Positions 52,506 through 61,519 of a stretch of DNA of 64,000 nucleotides are shown piece by piece (positions within the stretch are counted from its first letter, which is position 1; every line of letters begins with the position of its first letter). Source of the DNA: Selenomonas ruminantium subsp. lactilytica TAM6421. Lineage in GTDB: Bacteria; Bacillota; Negativicutes; Selenomonadales; Selenomonadaceae. Where the stretch lies: NCBI RefSeq assembly GCF_000284095.1, contig NC_017068.1:2939681-3003680 (forward strand). Direction: 5' to 3'. Position numbers and translations under genes: made by a program. Below the pieces are notes generated by a model. That model worked only from the letters and a program-made list of their open reading frames with translations, did not search any database and had not been told where the DNA came from.

Positions 52506-53675
52506 ATGACGGAAATGGAACTGAAATACGGCTGCAACCCCAATCAGAAACCGGCCAAGGTTTTCTGCGAAAAAGGCCTGCCCTTCACGGTACTCAATGG
52601 CAAACCGGGTTATATCAACCTGCTGGATGCCCTGAACAGCTGGCAGCTGGTACGCGAACTCAAAGAAGCCACGGGCCTGCCCGCCGCCGCTTCCTTCAAG
52701 CATGTCAGCCCGGCTGGTGCCGCCGTAGCCGTCCCCCTTTCCGAAACCTTGCAGAAAGCATATTTTGTCGAAGGCGTAGAACTCAGCCCCATCGCCACGG
52801 CCTATATCCGTGCCCGTGGTGCTGACCGCATGTCTTCCTATGGCGATTTCGTCGCTCTGTCCGACGAATGTGATGCCCAGACGGCCAGCTTCCTGAAGCG
52901 GGAAGTTTCCGATGGTATCATCGCTCCCTCCTACTCCGCGGAAGCTTTGGAAATCCTCAAATCCAAACGCAAGGGCACCTATCTCGTCATTCAGATGGAT
53001 ACCAACTACCAGCCGGAACCGCTGGAACAGAAACAGGTCTTCGGCATCACCTTTGAACAGCAGCGCAATGATATCAAACTCACAGAAGATTGCCTGACGG
53101 AAATTCCCACGGCTAACAAGGAACTGCCGGAAAGCGCCAAACGCGACCTGCTGATTTCCCTGATTACCCTGAAATACACCCAATCCAACTCCGTCTGCTA
53201 TGCCAAAGACGGTCAGGCTATCGGCATCGGTGCCGGCCAGCAGTCCCGCGTACATTGCACGCGCCTTGCCGGCAACAAGGCAGATATCTGGTATCTGCGC
53301 CAGTGCCCCAAGGTCATGAACCTCCCCTTCAAAGAAGAAGTGCGCCGTCCGGATCGCGACAACGCCATTGACGTCTATGTTGGCGAAGAAAGCGAAGATC
53401 TGCTGACCGATGGCAACTGGGAACACCTCTTCACCGAAAAACCAGCGCCGCTGACGCGCGAGGAAAAGAAGGAATGGCTGGCCACCCAGACTGGCGTGGC
53501 TTTAGGATCTGATGCCTTCTTCCCCTTCGGCGACAACATCGAGCGCGCCCGCAAGAGCGGCGTAAGCTTCATCGCCCAGGCCGGCGGCTCCATCCGTGAC
53601 GATAATGTCATTGCCACCTGCGACAAGTACAATATGACCATGGCTATGACGCATATCCGCTTGTTCCATCATTAA
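52506..53675 (+). CDS. purH: AICAR transformylase (PurH C-terminal domain only)
   Basis: A 389-residue protein matching only the formyltransferase half of PurH. It converts AICAR with 10-formyl-THF to FAICAR in purine synthesis. The catalytic motif FKHVSPAG carries the key Lys and His; the end SDAFFPFGDNIERA ... AQAGGSIRDDNVI matches bifunctional PurH. The N-terminal IMP cyclohydrolase domain (about 200 residues) is absent, so that step must be done elsewhere. GGAGAAATTGC precedes the ATG. It is controlled by the ZTP riboswitch. Confidence 0.92.
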   Translation: MTEMELKYGCNPNQKPAKVFCEKGLPFTVLNGKPGYINLLDALNSWQLVRELKEATGLPAAASFKHVSPAGAAVAVPLSETLQKAYFVEGVELSPIATAYIRARGADRMSSYGDFVALSDECDAQTASFLKREVSDGIIAPSYSAEALEILKSKRKGTYLVIQMDTNYQPEPLEQKQVFGITFEQQRNDIKLTEDCLTEIPTANKELPESAKRDLLISLITLKYTQSNSVCYAKDGQAIGIGAGQQSRVHCTRLAGNKADIWYLRQCPKVMNLPFKEEVRRPDRDNAIDVYVGEESEDLLTDGNWEHLFTEKPAPLTREEKKEWLATQTGVALGSDAFFPFGDNIERARKSGVSFIAQAGGSIRDDNVIATCDKYNMTMAMTHIRLFHH

Positions 53676-53708
53676 TTCGTTTACCCCGTTCTTACATACA
53701 CACACTGC

Positions 53709-53737
53709 AAAAAGGCTGGCAGCACGCCAGCCTTTTT
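53709..53737. terminator. Bidirectional terminator between convergent genes
   Basis: AAAAAGGCTGGC (53709-53720) and GCCAGCCTTTTT (53726-53737) serve both the purH-like gene and the minus-strand secreted-protein genes. Confidence 0.9.
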
Positions 53738-53748
53738 CTATTGCCAAT

Positions 53749-54459
53749 TCAGAGAGAAATGCGCAATTTATCTTCAATTTCATCCCGCAGGCTCTTGCCC
53801 TTAAACCAATTCTTAGCCGAAGACTGCTTCATCTGCTTTAATACCTTGTGATAAATCTCATCCTCCAAAGAACCCGGAACCAGATTTTCCCAGTTCCGCA
53901 CACTATACGCCCGCTCTTTGATGGCATTATTGGGTCGTCCCGTCACTTCCAGCTCACTGAGGAACTGCACCTGCTGTTTTTTCGGCCGCAGATAATAATG
54001 CTCCAAGTAATACTTGGGCGGGTAGCTGTACTCCCCACTGTCATCCGTCTTCACCAGCCGAATCCAGACATCGAGGATATCTTCCGATTCGGAGTACGGG
54101 ATTTTTTTCCACTTGGCATTCTGCCTGTCCAGATAATAAGCAAAGCCGTTGTCGTTCATCAGGAGTACATAGCGGTCTTTTTTATCCGCCTGCATTCTTT
54201 TCTGTTCTTGTTCCTTTTTCTTTTGCCTAAGCCTTGCCAATGGGCCTGGTTCATTTTCATCATCCTGTTTTTTAAACCAGTCATCTGCACTGCTGGTATC
54301 GGATTTAAAATTTTCTTTAACCGTTTCACTCTTGTCTGCATTGGAACTTGTACTGGTACTGAGAATTTCTTCCGGCTCCTCTGCAGCCTCCACCGACAAA
54401 GGCATATACAAACACAGCGCCATTATCCCCAAACTCAAAGCACCGCACCATTTCTTCAT
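53749..54459 (-). CDS. Hypothetical secreted protein
   Basis: A 236-residue exported protein with a signal peptide (MKKWCGALSLGIMALCLYMPLSVEAA), a Ser/Thr/Asp-rich linker, a charged coiled segment (ARLRQKKKEQEQKRMQADKK) and a C-terminal globular part with YVLLMNDNGFAYYLDRQNAKW and DVWIRLVKTDD. This last part resembles short surface/adhesin-like domains that begin with a repeated 'tyrosine-strand' pattern in Selenomonadaceae, but I cannot name the family. It lies 24 bases after the frameshifted gene at 54484 and is probably cotranscribed. Confidence 0.7.
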   Translation of the reverse strand: MKKWCGALSLGIMALCLYMPLSVEAAEEPEEILSTSTSSNADKSETVKENFKSDTSSADDWFKKQDDENEPGPLARLRQKKKEQEQKRMQADKKDRYVLLMNDNGFAYYLDRQNAKWKKIPYSESEDILDVWIRLVKTDDSGEYSYPPKYYLEHYYLRPKKQQVQFLSELEVTGRPNNAIKERAYSVRNWENLVPGSLEDEIYHKVLKQMKQSSAKNWFKGKSLRDEIEDKLRISL

Positions 54460-54483
54460 GCTCCCACCCCGCTTCCTAGAGTT

Positions 54484-55664
54484 TTATTTTTCCGTTATCT
54501 TAATATCATCCATAGCTTCCTGCACTGCCTTAGCCACAGAGCGCTCCAATACCTTGCCATTTATATAGCCATTATGCGTCTTCCCCATGGCAGCAATATC
54601 ATTGCGATAAAGATAATTGCCGGACTTCACATCCACCAGACGCAGCCTCAACCATACATTCTTGGTTACAGTATTGCTGCTGGTAACGAGCAGATCATGA
54701 TTGTAAATCTTTCCTTTGCCGTTACTCAAAGTCATCACAAACACATAATCGTAATTGCATTCACGACCAGCCCGCACATAATCCATTCGTCGCATATCAG
54801 CCAAACCACGTGGCCTATTGCCTACGGGTACACCATCTATATCTACCTTAGATGATTTAGTTACCCGGCTTTCATCACCAGAAACCGTACTTGTACCAAA
54901 ACCAACTCCCACTTTTGCGCCCCAACCTTTATGGTCTGTATTACTGTTACTATTCCCTGTTCCATTCGTATCACTATTTATATTGCTATTATATGTATCA
55001 TCATTAGTGTCAGAAATATATTGAGTACTGTCATAGTCACCATCTGCATCGGTGTCGTTGCCAATAAATCTTCTAGGATTGCCCGTTTTTGTTCCTGCAA
55101 TGGTTGTTGCTGTATTTGCTGCATGTGATGAATTAGTAGCTGTCTTAAAAATATTCTTTAATCCATTTACACTCGCATTAATACCTCTATCCGTCTTAGA
55201 ATGATTATATTCTGTGTCTCGAGTAGTCGCATATTCCCGTTGGTCATAGTATATATCTTCCGCATACTGCAACAACTTGCTATTGATATCCGTCCCCTTA
55301 TACACGGCAAAATAATCAATGGGAAATTTCTCCCGCAGGCGGCTATAGACCTGATTCTTAATCCTGTCCTCCACCACCATGTTCTCATCACCATTTATAA
55401 TCACGGCGATACGCACCCTATCTTCCTTGCGGGGCCGCTCCAATCCCATAATGACTTCATGCAAACGCTGGTTCAATTCAGCATATTCGCCCGGTTTCTT
55501 CTGCTTCTTCAATTCCCGCTCCATCACACCGACCTGCATAGAATTCGTCCGGGCTTCGGCAATGGAATAGCTCCACTCTGCAGGAACCAGACTCAGAGTC
55601 TGCCCCCCCCGCAAATACAAACGCCCACTACCAATGCAGTCAATAATCTCTTATTTCCCATCAT
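54484..55664 (-). CDS. Secreted protein of unknown function, frameshifted in a G8 tract (candidate phase-variable gene)
   Basis: The start ATG 55664 (AGGAGG 5 bases before) gives MMGNKRLLTALVVGVCICGGG, a signal-like peptide, then the frame runs to a TGA after a run of eight G (minus strand, 55610-55603). One extra G joins it to a 373-codon frame ending at 54484. That frame holds MERELKKQKKPGEYAELNQRLHEVIMGLE, a segment IAVIINGDEN, a long Asn/Thr/Asp-rich stretch (about 150-215 of the frame) and a C-terminal domain with VFVMTLSNGKGKIYNHDLL. It resembles secreted proteins with lipoprotein-like folds, but I know no family. The shift may be slipped-strand variation, decay or a sequencing error. 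Confidence 0.6.
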
Positions 55665-55775
55665 TCCTGCCTCCTTACAACTCCCTTTGTAACAAACAGC
55701 AACGTTTACATTTTCCTGTACCCTTCATTATAGCGCAAATTTTCATAAAAGTCTATTTATAAATTTATTCCATGA

Positions 55776-55804
55776 TTGTCTAATAAGCTAATTCATGGTA
55801 AAAT
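55776..55804 (+). promoter_or_regulatory. Promoter of the type I toxin mRNA
   Basis: TTGTCT (55776-55781) and TAAAAT (55799-55804) with a 17-base spacer. The transcript would start near 55811 and end at the terminator at 55979, about 170 nt. Confidence 0.65.
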
Positions 55805-55839
55805 ACACTTGCCGCCTCGAAAAAGGAGGTGAGTATTGC

Positions 55840-55926
55840 TTGTTCGAGCGCATCGTGGAGTTGATACTAGCTCCGCTGGTAGTGGGAATACTTGTTGAAC
55901 TTTTCAGCTATTGGTTGAACCATTAA
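55840..55926 (+). CDS. Fst-family type I toxin (28 residues)
   Basis: A TTG-started ORF reads LFERIVELILAPLVVGILVE then LFSYWLNH. The pattern of APLVVGxxxELFxYWL in one membrane helix is the Fst/Ldr-like toxin signature (Hol_Tox-like). AGGAGGT lies 9 bases upstream, with the direct repeat GAGTATTGCTTGTTC covering the start codon. It ends just before a bidirectional terminator. It should be a membrane-disrupting peptide silenced by the convergent antisense RNA. The known family members often end with a charged tail; this one ends NH, so it is short. Confidence 0.8.
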   Translation: MFERIVELILAPLVVGILVELFSYWLNH

Positions 55927-55940
55927 GGCGAATTAGTAGA

Positions 55941-55979
55941 GAAAACCCCCCAGCTTTGCCAAGTTGCTGGGGGGTTTTC
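55941..55979. terminator. Shared bidirectional terminator of toxin and antitoxin RNAs
   Basis: GAAAACCCCCCAGC (55941-55954) and GCTGGGGGGTTTTC (55966-55979) form a perfect 14-bp stem with T4 on both strands. Confidence 0.88.
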
Positions 55980-56001
55980 GAGTATTGCTTGTTCTTTTCG
56001 T
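55941..56001 (-). ncRNA. Predicted antisense antitoxin RNA (RNA II-like), about 60 nt
   Basis: On the minus strand TTGCTT (56036-56031) and TATAAT (56013-56008) are 17 bases apart, predicting a start near 56001. The RNA would contain the complement of the second 15-base repeat and stop at the shared terminator. It could therefore pair with the toxin mRNA at the start codon through the repeats and at the terminator stem, as RNA II does in the pAD1 par locus. Confidence 0.7.
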
Positions 56002-56075
56002 GCTTTTATTATAGCATCCGTCATAAGAAAAAGCAATAAAATTTCAATTACATATCTTCCAGAGGAGGCTTTATC

Positions 56076-57437
56076 GTGTTCCAAAAATCTACTTCCCGCA
56101 TCCTGCTCTTTATATCCTGTCTGCTTTCGTTCTCTGCGCCAGCCTTTGCCGAGGAAACTGTTTCTCCCCAGCCGGCCGAACAACAGGCCATGACGACAGC
56201 ACCTCAGGATCAGCCGTCACTGCCGCCCGCGATGAAGGAAAAGCTTGACCAGGAGCTTGCCGCGATGATTGGCACCAGCGGGGCAAAGGTTCCCGGTGTC
56301 AGCGTGATTCTTTATAAGGATGGCAAGGACGTCTATGAAGGCGCTTTTGGACGGCGGCGAATCGATTATGCCAATCCGGCCAACAATTATCCCATGACCA
56401 CCGATTCCCTGTTCCGGGTAGCCTCCCTGTCCAAGCTCTATACCACTTTAGGTGTGATGCAGTTAGTGGACGAAGGAGCAATCGATCTCGATGCGGATGC
56501 CAGCCAGTATTTGGGCTTCAATCTGCGGCATCCTGCCTATCCTGATACTCCCATCACCGTACGCATGATCGCCTCACATACCTCCGGCGTCCGGGATTCA
56601 GCAGGCTACTTCCTGCCTCCCTATCAGCCTATCAGCAGTCTCTTTTACCGGACAAGTCCCGCCTACTGCGTCTACACGCAGGCTCCTGGCTCATATTTTA
56701 CCTATGCGAACCTGAATTTCGGCCTGCTAGGGACCATCATTGAAAAAGTCAGCGGTCAGCGTTTTGATGAATACGAACGCACTCATATATTGAAGGATCT
56801 GGAAACAGATGCGGACTTCTTCCCGGCCAAGATGCCCTATGAGACCTGGCAGCGGCTGGGTTCTATCTACCGGGGAACAGGCGGTTATTATGCCACGGCC
56901 GATAAGCCCCGCACCTATCAGCCAACCACTGACAACATCTATGGCTATTCGTTGGCCGGGTATCAGATTGGTTCCAACGGCACGCTCTTTGGTCCCCAAG
57001 GGGCATTGCGGATTTCCGTAAAAGGGCTTGGAAATACGCTGGAAATGCTTATGAATGACGGCTGGTTCCATGGCAAACAGGTAGTTTCTGCCAATTCCAT
57101 CCAGGAAATGACAAAAGCCCAATGGATCTACAACGGCCATAACGGTGGAACGTTTGGCGGCACATTGCTTTCCTATGGGCTCGGAATGTATCAGATTGAC
57201 GGCGGCAGTACCGCCAGGGTTTGCCGGGACGCCCACGTAGACCTGGTGGGACATACCGGCGAAGCCTATGGTGCGTTGACCGGCCTGTTCTTCCAGCCCG
57301 GCACACGCAATGGCTTTGCCTATATCATCAACGGCGAAGCCATGTCAGAAAGCGCTGGTCATGGACAGTTCAGCGGCAATCTGATCTGGGAAGAAAATGT
57401 CATGAATCTTCTCTGTCAAGCCATGCTCAGCAAATAG
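56076..57437 (+). CDS. Secreted serine hydrolase, class C beta-lactamase/esterase family
   Basis: A 453-residue exported protein of the beta-lactamase (PF00144) family. After a signal peptide (to about FAEE) and a Pro/Gln-rich linker, the SxxK motif is SLSK (RVASLSKLYTT) and the second motif is YANLN (YxN). The third motif position has HTGEAYG in place of KTG. This is usual for D-aminopeptidase/esterase-like members rather than antibiotic-degrading enzymes. The GTG start at 56076 follows AGAGGAGG. Its stop overlaps the convergent rsmG end by 11 bases. Confidence 0.85.
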   Translation: MFQKSTSRILLFISCLLSFSAPAFAEETVSPQPAEQQAMTTAPQDQPSLPPAMKEKLDQELAAMIGTSGAKVPGVSVILYKDGKDVYEGAFGRRRIDYANPANNYPMTTDSLFRVASLSKLYTTLGVMQLVDEGAIDLDADASQYLGFNLRHPAYPDTPITVRMIASHTSGVRDSAGYFLPPYQPISSLFYRTSPAYCVYTQAPGSYFTYANLNFGLLGTIIEKVSGQRFDEYERTHILKDLETDADFFPAKMPYETWQRLGSIYRGTGGYYATADKPRTYQPTTDNIYGYSLAGYQIGSNGTLFGPQGALRISVKGLGNTLEMLMNDGWFHGKQVVSANSIQEMTKAQWIYNGHNGGTFGGTLLSYGLGMYQIDGGSTARVCRDAHVDLVGHTGEAYGALTGLFFQPGTRNGFAYIINGEAMSESAGHGQFSGNLIWEENVMNLLCQAMLSK

Positions 57438-58143
57438 GATTCTTAGTCGGCGTACCTGCCTTGCGCGGGTACGCCTTTGGCGTAGGCATGGTCTTGGTGA
57501 TGGTTATGACTGCCCGCTTGTCATCGAGTTCCGGCAGTTTCACGGGACGGATTTCCGTTTTGCTGCCCCCCATGACCTTGATGGCCTTGGCCGCTTCTTC
57601 GGCTTCTTCCTGGAACTGCATCCCCTTCAAAGCGATGAAATGACCGCCTTTCTTGACAAAGGGCAGGCAGTATTCGCAGAGGATGGGGAGTCTGGCCACA
57701 GCTCTGGATACCGCGATATCAAAGGATTCGCGGTATTTTTTATTGCGGGCGCCTTCTTCTGCCCGGGCATGGACACATTCCACATCCTTAAGCCCCAGTT
57801 CCTCCACCACCGTCTGCAGGAACTTGATACGCTTGTTCAGGGAATCCATCAAGGTCAGCTTGATTTCCGGGCAGAAAATCTTCAGCGGCAGGCCGGGAAA
57901 GCCGGCACCAGTGCCCACATCAATAACCGTAGTACCATCCTTGAACAGGGCTTCATCGTAGGCCGTAATGCTGTCGATCATATGTTTGATGGCCACTTCT
58001 TTCGGCTCGGTAATGGCGGTCAGGTTGATCTTTTCATTCCATTCTACGAGCAGTTCAAAGTAACGGTTGAACTGCTCCATTTGTTTATCGTTAAGCTCGA
58101 TGCCGTATTCTACAGCCGCCCGCTGTAATTCTTCCTTAAACAT
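57427..58143 (-). CDS. rsmG: 16S rRNA (guanine527-N7)-methyltransferase
   Basis: A 238-residue class I methyltransferase that modifies G527 of 16S rRNA. The SAM motif is [18 protein letters not shown], and [10 protein letters not shown] and [13 protein letters not shown] are family-typical. ATG 58143 follows GAGGAG and lies just inside the mnmG stop region, so the two are translationally coupled. The C-terminus has a short basic-proline extension ([14 protein letters not shown]). In many bacteria parA follows rsmG directly; here 10 kb intervenes. Confidence 0.95.
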   Translation of the reverse strand: MFKEELQRAAVEYGIELNDKQMEQFNRYFELLVEWNEKINLTAITEPKEVAIKHMIDSITAYDEALFKDGTTVIDVGTGAGFPGLPLKIFCPEIKLTLMDSLNKRIKFLQTVVEELGLKDVECVHARAEEGARNKKYRESFDIAVSRAVARLPILCEYCLPFVKKGGHFIALKGMQFQEEAEEAAKAIKVMGGSKTEIRPVKLPELDDKRAVITITKTMPTPKAYPRKAGTPTKNPIC

Positions 58144-60046
58144 CTTTTTTCTCCTCACTTGCCTTGATGCGCTGCTGCTGTTCCAGCCAGATCAGCAATA
58201 CGGAAATATCTGCCGGGGAGACGCCGCTGATGCGGCTGGCCTGTCCCACGGAACGGGGACGGATGGCCTTGAGTTTTTCCCGGCCCTCATCCCGCAGGCT
58301 GGGGACTTCATCATAATCGAGATTCTCCGGCAGGAGTTTTTCCTCGAGTTTTTCCATGCGCTCCACCTGTTCCAGCTGTTTCTTGATATAGCCTTCGTAG
58401 GTGATGGTGATTTCCACCTGCTGTTTGACTTCCTTGGCCAGTTCCGGCAGCTCGAACAGTTCGGCCAGCTTATCATAGTCCACATCGGGGCGGCGCAGCA
58501 GATCGTAGAAGCTCGTGGCATTACGCACCGGCTCAATGCCTGCCGCTGTCAGTTTTTCCGTGATTTCCTTGGTGGGATTGATGCTGTTCTGGCGCAGATA
58601 TGCCAACGCTTCCGTGATTGCCGTCTGCTTTTCCGTATAGCGTGCCCAGCGGTCATCCTTTACCAGACCTACCCGGCGTCCCAGCGGTGTCAAACGCTGG
58701 TCGGCATTATCCTGCCGCAGCAACAGGCGGTATTCGGCGCGGCTGGTCATGATGCGGTAAGGCTCATTCGTGCCCTTCGTCACCAGATCATCAATAAGCA
58801 CGCCGATATAGGCTTCACTGCGTTTTAGCACCAGCGGTTCTTCGCCTTTGATCAGCATGGCGGCATTGATACCGGCGATAATACCCTGGGCCGCAGCTTC
58901 CTCATAACCGGAGGTGCCATTGGCCTGACCGGCAGAGAAAAAGCCATGGATCTGCTTGAATTCCAGCGTCGGCTTGAGCTGGGTCGGGTCAATGCAATCG
59001 TATTCAATGGCGTAACCGGCGCGCATGACCTTGGCATGTTCGAGCCCGGGAATCGTGCGCAAAAATTCCAGCTGCACATCCATGGGCATGGAAGTAGACA
59101 TGCCCTGCACATAGACCTCATTGGTATGGCGGCCTTCCGGCTCCAAAAAGAGCTGATGGCGTTCCTTGTCCGGGAAGCGCAGGATCTTCGTCTCGATGGA
59201 CGGGCAGTAGCGGGGGCCGATGCCTTCGATGATGCCATTGGCCATCGGCGCACGCTCCATATTATCCCGCAGGATTTGATGGGTTTCTTCATTCGTATAG
59301 GTCAGGTAGCAGGGAATCTGCTCGCGCGTCACTTCATCGCTCATAAAGGAGAAGTTGCGGCATTCCTCATCGCCGGGCTGGATTTCCATCTTGTCGTAGT
59401 CCAAGGTCCGGGCATCCACGCGGGCCGGCGTACCGGTCTTGAAGCGCATGAGTTTTACGCCTGCTTCAGCCAGGGAATCGGAGAATTTCATCGCCGCCCG
59501 CTGACCTGCAGGGCCGCCGGTATAGGTATGTTCACCGATGATGATGCGGCCTTTGAGATAGGTCCCCGTCGCCATGACGACAGCCTTTGCCTTATAGATT
59601 TCGCCGGTTTCCGACTGCACGCCGGTTACCTGGCCATCCTCCACCAGCAGCTTATCGATCAAGAGCTGCTTCACATCGAGGTTTTCCGTGTTCTCGCAGG
59701 TTTCCTTCATGGTGAACTGATAGAGCTTCTTGTCGGCCTGGGCACGCAGGGCATGTACGGCCGGGCCTTTGCCGGTGTTCAGCATGCGGAACTGAATGCA
59801 GGTCTTATCGGCATTGACGCCCATCTCACCGCCCAGCGCATCGAGTTCCCGCACCAGATGACCTTTGGCCGGGCCACCCACCGAAGGATTGCAGGGCATC
59901 AGGGCGATATTGTCCATGGACAGAGTGGTCAGCAAAGTGTTGCAGCCAATGCGGGCCGCCGCCAGTGCCGCTTCAACGCCGGCATGGCCTGCGCCCACCA
60001 CAATCACATCATATTCCCCGGCAACAAAAACATTCTTTGAATCCAT
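58136..60046 (-). CDS. mnmG: tRNA uridine-34 5-carboxymethylaminomethyl modification enzyme
   Basis: A 636-residue FAD protein that acts with MnmE at wobble U34. FAD site [19 protein letters not shown]; family motifs [30 protein letters not shown] and [18 protein letters not shown]-terminal helical domain with [27 protein letters not shown] precede the ATG. The full length matches the family. It lies 12 bases after mnmE. Confidence 0.97.
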   Translation of the reverse strand: MDSKNVFVAGEYDVIVVGAGHAGVEAALAAARIGCNTLLTTLSMDNIALMPCNPSVGGPAKGHLVRELDALGGEMGVNADKTCIQFRMLNTGKGPAVHALRAQADKKLYQFTMKETCENTENLDVKQLLIDKLLVEDGQVTGVQSETGEIYKAKAVVMATGTYLKGRIIIGEHTYTGGPAGQRAAMKFSDSLAEAGVKLMRFKTGTPARVDARTLDYDKMEIQPGDEECRNFSFMSDEVTREQIPCYLTYTNEETHQILRDNMERAPMANGIIEGIGPRYCPSIETKILRFPDKERHQLFLEPEGRHTNEVYVQGMSTSMPMDVQLEFLRTIPGLEHAKVMRAGYAIEYDCIDPTQLKPTLEFKQIHGFFSAGQANGTSGYEEAAAQGIIAGINAAMLIKGEEPLVLKRSEAYIGVLIDDLVTKGTNEPYRIMTSRAEYRLLLRQDNADQRLTPLGRRVGLVKDDRWARYTEKQTAITEALAYLRQNSINPTKEITEKLTAAGIEPVRNATSFYDLLRRPDVDYDKLAELFELPELAKEVKQQVEITITYEGYIKKQLEQVERMEKLEEKLLPENLDYDEVPSLRDEGREKLKAIRPRSVGQASRISGVSPADISVLLIWLEQQQRIKASEEKKDV

Positions 60047-60058
60047 TATCCTTACCCC

Positions 60059-61435
60059 TTATTTACCAATACAGAATTTGGAAAAAATCTCGTCAATAAT
60101 ATCTTCGCCTACGGTATCGCCCGTGATCTCGCCCAGCGTTTCCCAAGCGGAACGCAGGTCAATGGAAATGAAGTCAAGGCCCAGCCCCGCATCAATAGTC
60201 GTGATTGCCGCCGCCAGATGCCGATCTGCATTGCGCAGGAGATTTGCCTGCCGTTCATCGCTGACAAAGGAACCTTCATCCGCCAGGACTTCACCGCCAT
60301 AGACTTTGGCCTTTATCGCCTCGGTCAGTTTATCCATGCCACTGTAGTCTTTGGTGGAAATCTCGATGACCGGCACTGCGGCTTTGTCTGACAGTTCCTC
60401 AGCAGTCACCACTGCAGCCAGATCGCTCTTATTCAGCAGGACGATTGCCTCCTGTCCAGCCAGCAGGGAAATTATTTCCTCATCCTCATGGTCCAGGGGC
60501 CGGGAGCCGTCAAACAAGGCCAGCACCAAGGTCGCCTGATCGATCATCCGGCGGGATTTTTCCACGCCGATTCGCTCCACCACATCTTCTGTGGCCCGGA
60601 TGCCGGCGGTATCGATGATCCGCAGGGGAACGCCGCCCACATTGGCATATTCTTCAATGGAGTCCCGGGTGGTGCCGGGAATATCGGTGACAATGGCCCG
60701 TTCTTCCTGCAGCAGGGCATTGAGCAGGCTGGACTTGCCCACATTGGGCTTGCCGACGATGGCCGTCATCAGACCTTCCCGCAGAATACGGCCTGTGCCG
60801 GCGGTCCGGAGGAGTTTTTGGATATAGTTGCGCACTTCTACCACTTTTTTGGCAACCTCTTCCATCACGATATCATCCACTTCATCCTCCGGAAAATCAA
60901 TGGCTGCTTCCAGATGCGCAATCTGTCCCAGAATCTCGTGACGCCACTCTTTTATCTGCCGGGAAAATTGACCGGTCAAATGTCCAGAGGCCATTTTCAG
61001 GGTTCTGTCCGTCTTGGCGGTGATGATATCCATAACGGCCTGAGCCTGTGACAAATCAAGACGGCCATTCAGGAAGGCCCGTTTGGTGAATTCTCCGCCC
61101 TCTGCCGGTCTGGCACCATAATCATAGGTCAACGCCAGCGCCTTGCGCAGGGGCATCACACCGCCATGGCACTGCAACTCCACCACATCTTCTTTTGTAT
61201 AAGAATGGGGCGCTTTCATGAGCAGCACTATCGCTTCATCTATGATTCTTCCATCCGCGTCTACAATCCTGCCATACACAGCCCGATGGCTTTCATAACT
61301 CGTCAGCTCCCTGCCACTGACAGGCTGAAACAATTTCGCGGCAATCTCGATGGCCTTATCGCCGCTCAGACGGATAATGCCAATGCCCCCTTCGCCCTGG
61401 GCCGTGGCAATGGCACTGATGGTATCTCCTTGCAT
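60059..61435 (-). CDS. mnmE: tRNA modification GTPase
   Basis: A 458-residue GTPase, partner of MnmG. N-terminal folate-binding domain (MQGDTISAIATAQGEGGIGIIRLSG), central GTPase with GKPNVGKSSLLNAL, DIPGTTRD, DTAG and NKSD, and C-terminal helices ending in the CIGK motif, whose cysteine is conserved in the family. AGGTGAG precedes the ATG. Confidence 0.97.
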   Translation of the reverse strand: MQGDTISAIATAQGEGGIGIIRLSGDKAIEIAAKLFQPVSGRELTSYESHRAVYGRIVDADGRIIDEAIVLLMKAPHSYTKEDVVELQCHGGVMPLRKALALTYDYGARPAEGGEFTKRAFLNGRLDLSQAQAVMDIITAKTDRTLKMASGHLTGQFSRQIKEWRHEILGQIAHLEAAIDFPEDEVDDIVMEEVAKKVVEVRNYIQKLLRTAGTGRILREGLMTAIVGKPNVGKSSLLNALLQEERAIVTDIPGTTRDSIEEYANVGGVPLRIIDTAGIRATEDVVERIGVEKSRRMIDQATLVLALFDGSRPLDHEDEEIISLLAGQEAIVLLNKSDLAAVVTAEELSDKAAVPVIEISTKDYSGMDKLTEAIKAKVYGGEVLADEGSFVSDERQANLLRNADRHLAAAITTIDAGLGLDFISIDLRSAWETLGEITGDTVGEDIIDEIFSKFCIGK

Positions 61436-61456
61436 AATCTCACCTACTCATAATAG

Positions 61457-61490
61457 TAAAAGGGCAGCCTCAATAATGAGACAGCCCTTT
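61457..61490 (-). terminator. Intrinsic terminator between jag and mnmE
   Basis: On the minus strand AAAGGGC-TGTCTC and GAGGCTGCCCTTT arms are followed by TTTT. It lies 30 bases after the jag stop, so mnmE may have a promoter of its own or depend on readthrough. Confidence 0.6.
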
Positions 61491-61519
61491 CACAGCTCTC
61501 TTAGCTAAAATATCAATCT

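Larger units (their letters stand above)
55831..55994. repeat. 15-bp direct repeats flanking the toxin gene and terminator
   Basis: GAGTATTGCTTGTTC occurs at 55831-55845, covering the toxin start codon region, and again at 55980-55994, just past the shared terminator. In Fst/par loci such repeats are the pairing regions of toxin mRNA and antisense RNA. Confidence 0.8.

Noticed and set aside
55923..56183. 86-codon frame on the minus strand across the toxin terminator
   Set aside because: It would translate through the terminator stem and the promoter of the antisense RNA, and has no ribosome binding site.
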